Shown here piece after piece: positions 37,101-51,011 of a DNA stretch of 64,000 nt. Origin of the DNA: Ampullaceana balthica (Eukaryota > Mollusca > Gastropoda > Lymnaeidae); assembly GCA_944989445.1 (NCBI GenBank), contig CALYLW010000161.1, positions 839,001 through 903,000 on the forward strand, read 5' to 3'. The first letter of the stretch is position 1. The number at the start of each line of letters is the position of its first letter. Under the pieces are notes generated by a model, which was given only the letters and a program-made list of their open reading frames with translations, did not search any database and was not told the DNA's origin. The position numbers were made by a program, and so were the translations under genes.

Positions 37101-40100
37101 CTTACATCTTAAAAAATAAATAAATCACTAACATCAGTATTGTCGGTGATACGTTGCTGCCTGGTCTTTGATAATAAATGATGATTTACGGGATAACTCA
37201 ACCAGGTAGGTAGAAAGCAGTTCTTAAAAGAAGGTATAAGAAAACCTGAGAGATAGGCTTTTGCTAAAGCATGTAAAATGTAGTGTTTTATACAGAAACG
37301 AATCCTGGTCAAGTGGCATGCACGCTCGGCTGGCGTACGGGTTCACTGGTTCGAATCTCTGTGAAGCCTGTGATTTGTTCCGGTGTCCCCGAGTCCACGC
37401 ACTGTGTACCCGACATTGTTAGGGTAAGAAAAGCCGCTGGGCATTGTGCCAAGCAATCCCATCATAGTCATGAGCTATGAACTCTGCGTCATTTGCCAAC
37501 AGGGGCCGTCCATAAATGACGTCACGCTATTTTTGACCCCCTTCCCCCTCGTCACGCGTCGTCACAAAAAATCCCCTCTAAAAATACGTCACAAATCTTT
37601 GACCACATAAATAAATTATTTTCTATTTGAAAATAAGTATGTTTCAAATCACTTTTACTGTCATCTAAGTATTTATTATTTATTTAGTGAAGATCTACAT
37701 TGTAATATCGTAACCCGCGTGAAGCATTTTTTTGAAAACGTTTAACCGGCCTTCAGAAAACGAACTGTGTTAAACATCCTTAGATTATATTTTATTTTAA
37801 TGCATAAAAATTAAAAATTGACTATTAATCATCACGATTAACGTCTTTGTTTAGAAAAAAAATTATTTAAAAATAAAATTTGTAAAATGTAATTTAAAAA
37901 AAAATCCCTCAATTGACTGACGGGCATCCCGTAAGAAAGAGGTGGGCGAACAGAGAGTAAATAAACTCATCTGGGGTCAAAAAATGAATTCTTGGGGGTA
38001 ATGCAGACTCATTTGGGACATATAACATCCACTACAATCCACTAGATATATTAAAATACGTCATGTGTACGCTTGGAACATATATGCAAAATTATTGAAC
38101 CGGTTCCTAACGACGCTCCCCCAAATCCTCTAGTCATGTGAGCAGGACCTAGAGTCTGGGGGTTGTAGCGCACACATAAACTTGTATATTTTGGGGTAAC
38201 GGGCAAAAAAGTCCATGAGAGAACCAAACGGAGCTGCGGTTACCTCACAAATGCTTTGATGTCAACATCAAACGACGCAGTGTAACAATTTTATACGTTA
38301 TCTTGTGGATTCTCAAACTTAAGGATTATAATTAGATTTAATTTTTTCATGTCTTGATAGCTTACGCCAACCAGCGTCTGATGGCCTACCGACCGGCACA
38401 TTGAGAAGCACTGATTTAAAAAAAATTAAAAAAAAATTCATTAATTAAATTGTAAGGGACCAAATATTTCAGTGGAAGTTTTATTTAAAGTTACCCTTTT
38501 GATGTGACGTCACATTTCTTCAACCCCCTCCCTCCCCCTCGTCACGCATCGTCACAAAAGTGTGACCCCCCTCCCCCCCTAGGTGCGTGACGTCATTTAT
38601 GGACGGCCCCACAGGACATCATGCTCTGTGCGTTTTTATAGGTCTTTAGTGGTGACATAACACTATATATGCGATGGAAGATATACTAAACAAAGTAATT
38701 AAGATATTGGAACAAGACATAAAACCAATGTGATTTTGAAAACATTTATTTTTAACATCCAGTTAATTTCTTTTGCGACGAATTGTCACCGAAATAATTT
38801 GCGAGTCTCATTGACATTTGGTTGGAAGGGACCCTTGACTTAAGATAGATACTCACCTATACTATGAAATGATATTAAAGTATCTACAGGGGTGAGAATG
38901 CAATCATTAATTAATCAGATTTGTAAAAATGGAAATAATTAAAACAAGTTATGCGTATGCCTAAAACTCAAAAATACAACAAAACAACGACCGTGTTGGC
39001 AAGATGCCTTCTTCAGTGTTGACGAAGACTCCACGTTATTGTTAAGCTGGATCGTGAAAAATTTACACATTATGTTACATGTTATATTTACGTTGAGTTA
39101 TCTTCTTTTACGTCCTGTCAAAATTTGATCAATTAAGATTACATAATAAAATAGTAGGCTACATGCAATAGTAATAGACCTCGTTCGCAATGTCGGGAAA
39201 TAAGGTTGATGTGATTATAATTCATTATTTTTATAGTGATGTTTTCTAAAAATTTGTTATTGTTACCACTTTCACTTGGCATTTGGTGATAGTAAATGGG
39301 AATTAACTTATTTCTTTAAATATATTCAATGTTTAATAAAGTATTTGATACTTAAATACTTAATCGATTCATCTTTTCCAATCCTTATTTCTTAAGTTTC
39401 AAATCATTAAAGTTACACTCTTCTGTTACGGTGCTACTTTCAGTGTACTAATTTAGGAATACTTTTGTTTTCAAACTTTGTGATATATTATCACAAGATA
39501 ACACGATTAGTAATCTATTATCCTTGTCTACCAACGGAAAGGACTTGGCATTGGCTTAAGAATTTAACTGGCAACGTGAAGGAAATCAATAGGCCACCTG
39601 TCGATGAATTATTAAAGGATGTTCGGATTGTTCGCATTCCCCTCATCTTAAGACTTAAGTAAGAGTAAGACAGAGTAAGACTCAAGACAATCTTAATTTA
39701 GTCTCTTTAAAGTAGTGAATGTGAGTAGTAATGAGACTAATGAGTACTTACTGTGACTGTGAGTAGTCTGAGTAGGTTGTTTTGATACTGGAGGAATTTT
39801 ACTTTAGTAAAGTGTCTTAAGAAAGAGATTAAATGTAAATGTGTAAAGTAAAGCCGCTATGCCTTAGCCTTAGACTTAGACAAAGTCTTAGTCTTAGTAC
39901 TCTTAGCCTAAGGGCGCCAAGGCCCAAGGCCAAGGCTTACTTAATTACTAAGGCTAAGGCAAGGCCATTGAGTATTGAGCTCACTATTATAATTAATCTT
40001 ATCAGATCATAATATTAATTCATATCAATCACTGGCAGTCTTTGACTTTTGAGACTATTCTGAAGTCATAATAATAGAGACGTCAAAAATAAACTACTCC

Positions 40101-43100
40101 AGTGGTCTCCAGAAAGTCAGAGAGACTAACTAGGAGAAAATACGAAAATAATAGTATAGGGTATATACGGCAACAGATGTCCGGAAGTATTCTGTAGTTT
40201 TTTTATTTATTTTTTTGGTCAACAGTAATAGTACTAATAGCAAGTTTCTTTAAATCTTGTCTATGGCGGATTAAGAGAGAGGGGGGGGGGCTGAACGGGC
40301 TAAAGCCAGGGGCCCCCAAATTTAGTATATTTCATAATAAAGGTGGACAAATGTTTGCATGAATTCCTGAAAATATCATAAATTAAATAAATTAATAAAA
40401 TCTTATCTATTAATCTGATAGCTATTCGGACCCGATTTTATAAAAACCTGATTTTAAAGGCTCAATAATAGAGAAAATATTAAAGATATTATTTATATTT
40501 TGTAAATTTTCATTTTTCATCAAGTTCATGTGGTCTTGTGGAAGAAACTCGGCTCGCGGTGAAACCGGTCACGCAGTTGATTCCCGCTGGGGGAATAACG
40601 TTCTTATTTTTCATTTGTCTTTTAAAAAAAAATTGTCTTTTTACACTCAATTTTAGGATACCGGCAAACAGTTATTTCTTCATATTCGTTTTTTTTTCAT
40701 AATAATCTTTTTGGCTGGGAAGACCGATCCCGTAGTACAGACAAAGTATGAGAACTATTAACTATTTAGTTACAAGTTACAGTCTTATATTAGCTGCTAC
40801 TGCTAGCAATCATTTTATTTAAAGGGACGCTGGCTGGATAGGGCACCTGTTTGAATCTCAGCCAGGGGCCCCATGCAGTCTTAATCCGCCCCTGAATCTC
40901 GTTGTTCGCTAGTAGCTGTGGTGTGAAATTCTATCTGAATAAGGTTGGTTAGCTCCAGAAATATTCCAAGCCATGGCAAAACTTACCTCAGTTGAAGTGA
41001 CACCTTCTTTGCTGAGGGCAGAAAGTAGTGTCTGCTTTTACTGCTGACACATTCTAGACTTAAACTCTGCATGCTTGCTTTTTCTTAATGCAAACCATAA
41101 TTATTTTTAACCTTTCTTTCTGTCAAGAGTCATTTATTTTTGATATTATATATTGCAAACAAAAATCGCGAGCTACAATGTTAACACAAAAGAGCCCCAT
41201 GTGGCTTGCGAGCCGCGGCTGTGCCACTGTTAGACTATAATGTTTCTATTATACATTTACTATATTTTATGCCTTAGTATAAAAAGAGTTTCTTAACTTG
41301 ATTATTCTAGATTTCTACAATTACTGCACGAGACTCACTTGTTGTAAGTGGTGCTAGTAGTTAGTAGGCAGTTGGTCTAGTGCTAGTGCATTTAAGTACA
41401 TTATCATCTAAATATTAATATTCATAATATTAAAAAATAGTAGTGCAATCTTAGGCAGATGGATAAGATTTAGACCATGCTTATTTAGGCTTAGAAGTTG
41501 CACTCTTCACAGTTATTAAGTACGCTGTATGGTTTAATAATTAGTAATCTTTAGTATAAATAGGGCCTTCAACTCACAATCTCATACTCAATGACAGTAT
41601 GAGTAGCAGGCCTTGCTACTGATTACTAATTATTACCATTTACATAATTTTTACTTCTTATAGTTCAGGGGTGGGCAATAGTTTTGGCTCGGGGGCCACT
41701 TTGAGGTAGCAGATTTGAGTGAAAGGCCACACTGTTTAAAATGATTGTATTCTTTAGTTAACATTACATTTCATTTCGGAAAAAGTATAGCCTAAATGTT
41801 ATAAAAAAAATCAATTAATAAAACTTACAAAACAGTGGTAATTTTATTAAATTTATTTATTGTTCTGTCTTATTATCTAGATCTGTAGCTGCTAGCACAT
41901 TTAATTATACAATCATTTTAATGAGACAAGTGCTCCCTATCACACCTCAAGGTGTGTTTTTTTAATGTCTTGGCGGGCCACAAAAAACTCTATGGTGGGC
42001 CACATGTGGCCCCTGGGCCCCACTTTGCCCACCCCGGTTCTAGTCTATAAATTTGATGATTTAGTGATGCTAGTGATTTTTAATCAAATTGCAATAACTT
42101 ACTGTCATTATTTAATAGACTTCTGCACATGCAAATTGAAAAATACAGACCTGTAGATTACTTTTATTAAATTTAAAAAAAAAGGATAATTTAAAAAAAA
42201 ATATTAACCATACCATTTATTTCATTTTCCAGGAGCAGTAGCAGTAAGAAATAAGTTTGACTAGTCTTTGTGAATCAATTTTTCTTCTTATTTAATAAGA
42301 AATTATATTCTTTTTTTAGGTCCATGATGTGTCTGCCAGTATTTTTATCAATGGCCCAGGGCCCAATCTGGCGGCAACAACCACAGTCAATCTTGTCCGT
42401 CCCGTGTCTGACACTATTGGAACATATAGAGTTGGACAAAACAAAAATGGTGACTTTAGAACTTATAACTTATTACACTAGATAAAATACATTATAAAAT
42501 AATGATTCAGTGAGGCATTTGCATACTTTTAATAATGTTCCAATCGATTTCTTGACAATCATTTTAGGAACAATACAGTTTGTGGGGAGAATTCAAGACT
42601 TCATTATTTACACAGTGGCTCTTTCAAATAGGTAAGTTAAATTAAAAGACACTTAAAAAGTTGTTGAAAAAATCTAGCTTTGTGGCTAAGATTAAGTGTA
42701 TACAAAATCTTAATTCCATATTCAGTATTAGTCATTTACTTTAATCATTCATGTTCAGACTAATCTTTTATTATGTGAAAAATTTAGCCTTAGAAAAGCT
42801 TATGCCTACATTTTTTTAAAGGGTTTGGGCATTTTCATCAATAATATTCTGAAAAAATTATGTAGGAACTCAGTGCTCACTATATTTATTGATATGAGAC
42901 TGTCTTAGATCTTTATAAATCTAATTTTGATTTTATACCATTCTCATTTAACACAAGAGAAATCTCCCAGCTGTACACAGGAGTGCTTCCTACTGTTAGA
43001 ATACAGTCGGAGTGTCAATGCCCAAGCACTTATCCCAGAGAAAAACCAAGCCAAATGGAATTTTGTATAAAAAATGGTGTTGTACCAGACACAGCTGATA

Positions 43101-46100
43101 CCACGCCAAGGATATCTGCACAAGCTCATCCTCTGGAGTATATTAACGATGGGAACAGTAACAGCATGTGGATATCCATTTCACAGAACAATGTGGAAAT
43201 AGATGTTGATCTGGGAGACCAGTTTCAGGTAATAAATTTATGAATACCAAGTAAATAGATTAAAATATTCAGTAGAAAACAAAATTAGACAAACAAAATT
43301 GTTAGCACCTATTTTAGGTGTCCTAGTTTTTCATGAGTTTAGAACATTTTTATTGTTGACCCTTTTGATTTTTGCACTTTTGTCATAAAGGATAATCCCC
43401 AAAATTCAGTTTAAGATTTATTTCAAAATTTGCTCTATTAGTCTATTGCTATGCCAGTCTTATCATTGAGTTTTAAAAAAAATATTACTGCAATGTAGAC
43501 ACGGTCATGCCGTAAACATTCTTGTTTGAAACATTTGGTAAGTGAGTAGGATGTTTCTTTTTGCTTTCAGATATTAAAAAAAAATTAATTGATTTTAACA
43601 AATACTTTAAAAAATATAATTAATTTGCATGGTTTTAGCTAGGTATCAAACATAAATAATTTACAGAAAAGAAAACCTTATGTTACCATTTAACTACAAC
43701 CCCCCTTTCCCCCATTACTAACATATATAATATTTCTTTATGTTTGTCTGAAATATTGTGTTCAAATTCATGGAATTTAGAACTAATTGTATTAATTTTT
43801 CAGGTTTTCTATGTGGTCATGCAATTCTACAGTCCTTTCCCTAAAGCAGTGACTATCTTACGCCAGAAAGATTCCAACTCTAGCTTTCAAGTATGGCAAT
43901 ACTATGCCGATGACTGCAGCAAATTTGGTCTGCCAAATAATGGACCATATTCTGCACCCGACAGCATCAATTGTTTGCAGTTTGGCTCGTATGTTGTTTT
44001 TTTCTTTTTTAAATTGAGAGTTTTTAATTTATGTCTTTCACTATGTTACATATGTAGAAAGGTAAATACCCATTTGGGTTGAGGGTATGTGTAAAACTTT
44101 GGTGTTACTTTGCTAGAACAGCTTTGGTTATGTCTTACCTGAAAATATCATCCAAGTCCCATTGCATGCTTTAAAGTATTTTTGACATACATTACTTACA
44201 TATATGTTTGTGTATAAATAAATAAATGAATAAATATATATAACATATATTCTCATATATACTTTATTTTTATGTAAAGCACAGTGAGCCCAGATATTGG
44301 CTGGGGTACTCCATTGTAAAAGTTATCAAATTATTATTATTACTAGTGTATCACCCGTCAAAAATGATGGAAGTTTTCAAAATAAATACACATCAGATTA
44401 AAAAATAACGTAATACAGAACTTTCATTTACAGTCGAAACCGGTTAAGTCGACGGCGTTGGGGTATGTAAAATGGCATCGAGATAACCGATGATCGAGTT
44501 AAAACGAAAACCAATATGGCGGCAAAATATTAACATGCGCTTGAAATTTCTTTATGTACGTGTTGTGCGTTAATTAGTGATGGAACGATTAATCAGAATC
44601 ATATCAGAATATCAGGACTCTATTTCTTCACTCTTTCCTAAGGACCGTTTAAGTTTAAATATAACCCTTTGTTGCGTCAGCGCAGTTTTTTTTCCCTAGT
44701 ACTAGTACTTAACTATAACAAATTCATCTAGTCCTGCCGTCACACCGCCAAGCGCGCCGTCTTGCGGTGATTCCCAGATTGAGCGATACTGTGCCTTGGA
44801 AGGCACTTGCGGGACTTTCCCTACAAGCTACACAAATAAGTAACTTACACATCCCCTCATTGTCCCCGAACCATTCTCTTCCTAATAATCTTCTTTGGGT
44901 CCGTCCCCTCAGCTTACAATAGACGTAGAATTCCTTTAGTAACTTGATGCTAATCGGACTAACCAACAACAATGGTGTGGGAGTGGGAGATTGAGAGTGG
45001 GGGTGGGTAAACTGTCTGCAGTCTGTTATATTATATATTTTAAAATCTGGGGAGCCTTGTTTACAGTAAGCAGCCTATGATTTTGGTATCGTCCCATCAC
45101 TAGCTTTAATAAATGAGAATGTACATGCACATGTTTTTGGAGTTGTTTTTTTACACAACGGCGTTGCTGTTATTTGTCTATCATGACCTATATATGACTC
45201 ATGACAAAGCGAACTCTTCTCTATAAAAACGTACACAAATAAATTAGGCACTCCTTTTGAACTTTTGAACCTTCAACTTAGACACATTTTAATTGATTCT
45301 AACCAATAGTTAAATGGCTTTTGCACACAGCCACTTCTTATGAATGAAACAATGAGAACAAAGCAGTAGTAATAGAGTCAAAATGAGGTTGAAGGATGTA
45401 TGGTTACATTTTGTTATTCCATACTATCCCCTCAGCTTACAATGGACTTAGAGTGGGGGTGGGTAAACTGTCTGTTTTTTTTGTGCCGTTATTTGTTTGA
45501 TGAAGCTATTGGCATGCTATAAAAATGTACATACATGTTTGCTAACAACAAAAGGTATATGTGCACCAACTAACAGCAGAAATTTACAAATTTAAAATAA
45601 AAACCAACGTCCATTATCGATACAAACTTTTATTATATTCTCCAACATTGCAAACACAAAATTCACGAGTCATTTCACTCTGACACAGCTCTGAAAAGTA
45701 TCTGAACGCAAGTGAGCTGTGACGTCACCAGTAGACCCTGGTGAGGCAGAAAATTGGTCCCTTCCTTGGTTATAAAACAATCATAGCTAACATTTTCAAA
45801 AGCTGGCTATTGGTCATGGGGATCGAGATGACCAACGTTAAGTGGCAAATTTGACCCTTTTTTGTGCTCGTGTTATGAGGTTTCGGCGACTTAAAAAAAT
45901 CGAATTAAATGACGAGAAAATGCTAAGACAAAGAGAGAATTTGACGGTTCCAATAAAAAAACATCGACATAATAAGGTGGGCGAGTTAACCGAGCTCGAG
46001 TTAAGTGGGTTCGACTGTATTTTATTTATTTTTATTTGATTAATTTATTATCGTATTGAATAATTTTATGCGGAACGTTCAAAAAGTGTTATTTTTTGTG

Positions 46101-49100
46101 CAGTAATTTAGTGCGCTGCTTTCTAAAATTAGAAACTGAATTACATTACAACCATACATAAAGATGATGGGAATTATGTATATTGATTATTCCCACATGA
46201 TTTAAAGAAGTTTTACCCATCCATGGGCCCCTTGGGAGTTTTAAGCTAAATAAAATATGTGGAGTCCATAAATCAAATAAAATCCAGGATTTCACTCAGT
46301 GTGTAGGAATAGGGACTGAAAAACTTTTTGGAAAAAAATTTTGAACTGCTCATAAAGATTTCTTATTAACTAATTTTTCTGTTTTGACGCCATTTCCCTT
46401 GGGAATTGCGTTTATACATTTGAAATGTCTGTGCACTGTTCGAGCTTGCACATGCAACTCCTCCTGAACCATACCAGATAGAGACTTCTGGTCTTTGCAA
46501 ATATGCTAAGGAGGTCACAAGGATGTGCAACCGCCAAAAAATACAGAAAAGGTTTACTGGATTTCCTGGAAAATCAAAAAAATCCTGAAAAAATATCAGT
46601 ATTTTGTAAATTTCTCGCCAACCAAAACATCTATCGGGTTGAAACAAACGCCAAACGATAGCTAATAATATTTAGAACAATGTTGAAGAAGGAATTTTTC
46701 AAAAATCTCTTTACATTCGACTCCCCTAATTTTAGCAGCAATTTGTAGAAAGCAATTGTTTTGTTTAGTTTTATAATTATTGATTTGAAATGACTTTTAA
46801 TGTCATCTAGAATGATAGTTAATGGGGTTTTCCAGCTTTGTGAATGCTAATGTTAGACTGTTGTGTGGTGCGCATTATATTGACATATTCTTAGTGTGAC
46901 GCAGCGTGAGGGGGATATGAAGTCATATTATGTTTAGTTTCAGAACTACTTATTTGAATCGACTTTTAATGTAATCGAGAATGATTTCCCTTGAATAAAA
47001 AAAATCGGAAATTTTTTGTTGGAAATTGCGTTTAAATACTCATTGGAGTTTTTATTACTTGTTTTTTTAGATATGGTGCCACCATACCTTACTCTTTAGG
47101 CAACATAACGTTCAGCTTACTGGCGGCTGACCCTGTTGCACGACCAGGCAGTACTGACTTTTACAACACACCAGAGCTTCATGAATTTGTTCGAGCTACT
47201 AAAGTGCGAATCCGATTTGAGGACCATTACTATGCAACAGCCACCGACTACCGCCATATGTACTATTCATTATTTGAGTTGATTGTAACAGCTTGGTGAG
47301 TTTAAAGTAGAAGTGGGGGTCAGATATTGGCGAAAAATATAGTTTAAAGTTTTTTTCCAGGATATGATATATTAGTACTTTAAATCCATTTTAAAATTGA
47401 AATTACATTGAAATTATTATTAAAAGATTTTAGAAAATATCATTTTTTGACAAATTATTTCATGTTTGGTATCACTGGAAAACTTGAATTTTCGGGATTT
47501 ACATAAATATGGTTTTCTGTCACAATGAAAGTTTCCCAACCTTGAAATCCTCAATGAATCATGTTTAAGAATTGTATTTTCCTGACCTACTTGACCTACC
47601 TTGGAAACCAAGGAAATTTTTTTCATGCAATTTACTTCTATAATTTAACACAAAATGAATATCTTATTTTTTAAAATATATTTCTTTAAACAGTGACATA
47701 TTATTGTCAAATATTTTTTTCTGAAGTCTTAGACAATAACTCATGTGAAAGAGATCAGCTTTTTGATTTTATTTGGATCCTCTGATGTTGTATAAACTTC
47801 TGAAATTACATATTTGTTTTTTGTTGTAATCCATCAGTACCTCCTATATCAATCTAGGTGTGATTGCAATGGTCATGCATCTCAGTGTAACACCACCAGT
47901 CTCCCTTACACTTGCCAGTGTCTAGCTGACAGTTTTACACAAGGTTCTCGGGTCAGTAATATGTTTGTAATAACTATTCAAGGTAGGGGATTAGGCTCAG
48001 CAGCACATGGATATTATGATAAAATAAATTAATATTAAGATACAAATTTTCTTATAGGCGTATTTTTTTATTTTTTAAAATTGAAAACTCAATTTGTATG
48101 CATGAAGGAAAGTAAGTAGTTCAATATTAAAATAAAAAGTCGGTCATTTGTTTTATCATTTTGAAATAGACAATACTTTTAAATACATTCAAAGTTATGT
48201 TTTATGATTAAATGCAAAATTTATTTTCAGTTTTATAAATAACATGTTTGAAAACGACAATTGTAAGGATCTAACTCTTGTCTTGTTCAGTGTGAGCGCT
48301 GTATGCCCTTGTACAACAACAAACCGTTCAGGAAAGGAGATAACCTCCAGGCCTACTCATGTCAGCCCTGTCAATGTTACGGACATGCCGAGAGCTGCAT
48401 CTACAACGGCACGCTTGACCCGTTGCCCCAGAGCCCAAGCCAGGGAGGAGGTGGAGTCTGCGTAAACTGCAAACATTACACCACCGGTCAGTTCTGCGAG
48501 ACCTGTCTCAAGTACTACTTTAGGCCATCTGGAGTGAGCCTGTATGATGTCAATGTGTGCCAGGCTTGTGATTGCTATCCTCCTGGTCTCAGCAGTGCAG
48601 AAACAGATTGTGCCAGGGTAACAGATGACTGAATTCCTTAGTTTTGTTTTATTTGTTCTGATAGGGTAGTTCCCCTCAATATAAAAAAAATGTTAATATA
48701 TGAGTTTTAGCTATAAATTGCTATGTTATACATCTGACTTACAGACTTCATTTTTTTTTCAAATTTCTCTGCATTTTACTTTCAACATGTGTCTTTAAAA
48801 AAAAATCACATTGCGAACAGACTCTAAAATGTATATTGAAAGTTAGTTGAAATTAATCTTTTAAAAAATGCTATTTTTTAATATAAATCAATGTGCTGCT
48901 AAACTGATGAAATAAGAGTATCTTTTTCTTCAAGGTATTTTGAGACTAAAAATATAACACATACTGATTTTCTAAATCAATCTACAAGACATACACTAAT
49001 ATAATATAGAAACGACTCAAGAAACACACACTTTTTAATTCGATATGGTTTTATCAGAAACATGGGTTTGTGCCAATAGCTTATTAAGACATACATAGAC

Positions 49101-50948
49101 TTTTTCAAATGGCTTTACAAAGCATACAGAAATAGTGTACATACAATTTATGTTTTTATTGCCCTCTACTTTTTCAGGTAGATGGTCAGTGTGGATGTAA
49201 GACAAATGTTGAGGGTCGCAGGTGCGACGCATGTAAATCAGGCTTCTACAGCCTCTCAGAGACAGATCCTTTGGGATGCTCCCCCTGCAACTGCAATCCT
49301 ATAGGAGTAGCTTCTGGTGCCATCTCATGTAACCAGTTGACTGGCCAGTGCATGTGCAAACAAAATGTTAGAGGTATTTTAACAGATCATTGCTTAATCC
49401 CAACCTTTAATTTCAATGTTTAATACTTCATCTTAGTTACATTTATGACTTGAACTGTTAAAGAAGTTTCAATTTTTAGTTTAAAGCAGTCTGAATACAG
49501 GAAACATTTAAACACACTTTGGCAATGGGGATAGTTTTTTTTTCATGAGATTTATTTTGAACATTAGAAAATTTAAGAAATTCATTTATCTTGAAGTAAA
49601 AATATTTCAAATTGTTCTTTGAATTTTATTTCAATTACAGTAATTTGTTTTTTAGATGTAAAAATGTATACTGTTGAGCACTTTAACTGCAAAATACCTA
49701 TTATTATGCTATATCCACATAAAATATGGTTCAATTTCCCTTACTTTGTCAAAGGTAAAGTATACAAATTAAATACCGAAGACTTAATTCTTCCTGGTGT
49801 TGCATTCCCCCACCCCTTCAAAACTCCTGACCTAGTTGTTATAAATTTCTTATGTAATCTTGCATTGTTGATATGTTTCTTCAGGACTACGCTGTGATGA
49901 GTGTCAGTATGGTTTTTATGGCTTGTCAGCCAACAACACAGCTGGGTGCACTGCTTGCGATTGCAACCCATCTGGTTCCACCTCCCCCAACTGCAACCCA
50001 AGCAACGGCCAGTGCATCTGTAAGGATAGGGTTGAAGGGCTGAAGTGTGACAGGTGCAAAGATGGCTTTTTTAACTTTACCAGTGATTGCATCACTTGCA
50101 GTTGCAACCCCTTGGGATCAGAGAGCGGAACTGTTTGTGACAAGACTCAGGGGCAGTGTGTTTGCAAAAAAAATGTGAAAGGTGGATAAAAACAGATGTT
50201 TTTTTTTGTGTTGCATTAATGTATTTAAGCTTCATTGGTGCTTAATTAACTTAAAGTATTTTTTAAAAACCCACTTAATTTTAAACTTTGAATTGGTGAC
50301 TGGCTAATTTGTTAAACTTGATGTTAAAAAAAAAGAATTAATTTTACATTGAATTAGTTTTTATATTGACCAAATATATCAAAGAGTGTGGAACAATGCA
50401 CAGCTCACTGATAGGACGAAACTCACTGTGTACCAGGCCTGTGTGCTCAGCACACTCCTTTATGGCAGCGAGTGCTGGACGATCTACGCCAAGCAAATAA
50501 AGCAGCTTAACAGTTTCCTACACATCAAGTGGCAGGATAAAATCACAAATGTGGAAATACCCAGGAGGAGCCATATGCTTAGTATGCACTCAATCCTGAG
50601 TGAGAGGCGCCTGTGGTTGTTGGGTCATGTCCACAGGATGAGCTCAGAGCGAAACCCAAGAGCCCTGCTTTATTGTGAGCTGGCAACTTGTATGAGGAAA
50701 AGAGGTTGCCCCTGCCTGCGCTACAAGGACGTCTGCAAGAAAGACATGTCACTGGCGCGGATCGACCATAAAACGTAGGAGGCCGTTGCTGAGAAGCACA
50801 CGATCTGGAGGTCAAAAGTGAGTGAGGGCATGCAAGTTGCAGAAGCCACCCACACAGCTAGGAGTGAAGAGAAAAGAGCCAGGACAAAGGGAAAGGGGGG
50901 AAGAGGAGCAGGAGTCAGCGCCATTGTTCCTTGAGGACGGACAGATGC

Positions 50949-51011
<63 letters not shown>

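Noticed and set aside
40532..40605. tRNA-like stretch with TTGATTCCCGC resembling a B box
   Set aside because: No cloverleaf can be folded with confidence, and it lies inside a hAT element; not called as tRNA or SINE.
49619..49897. 92-codon + frame upstream of exon 12
   Set aside because: Intronic sequence that happens to be open up to the exon 12 acceptor; not in the exon's frame and without a domain.
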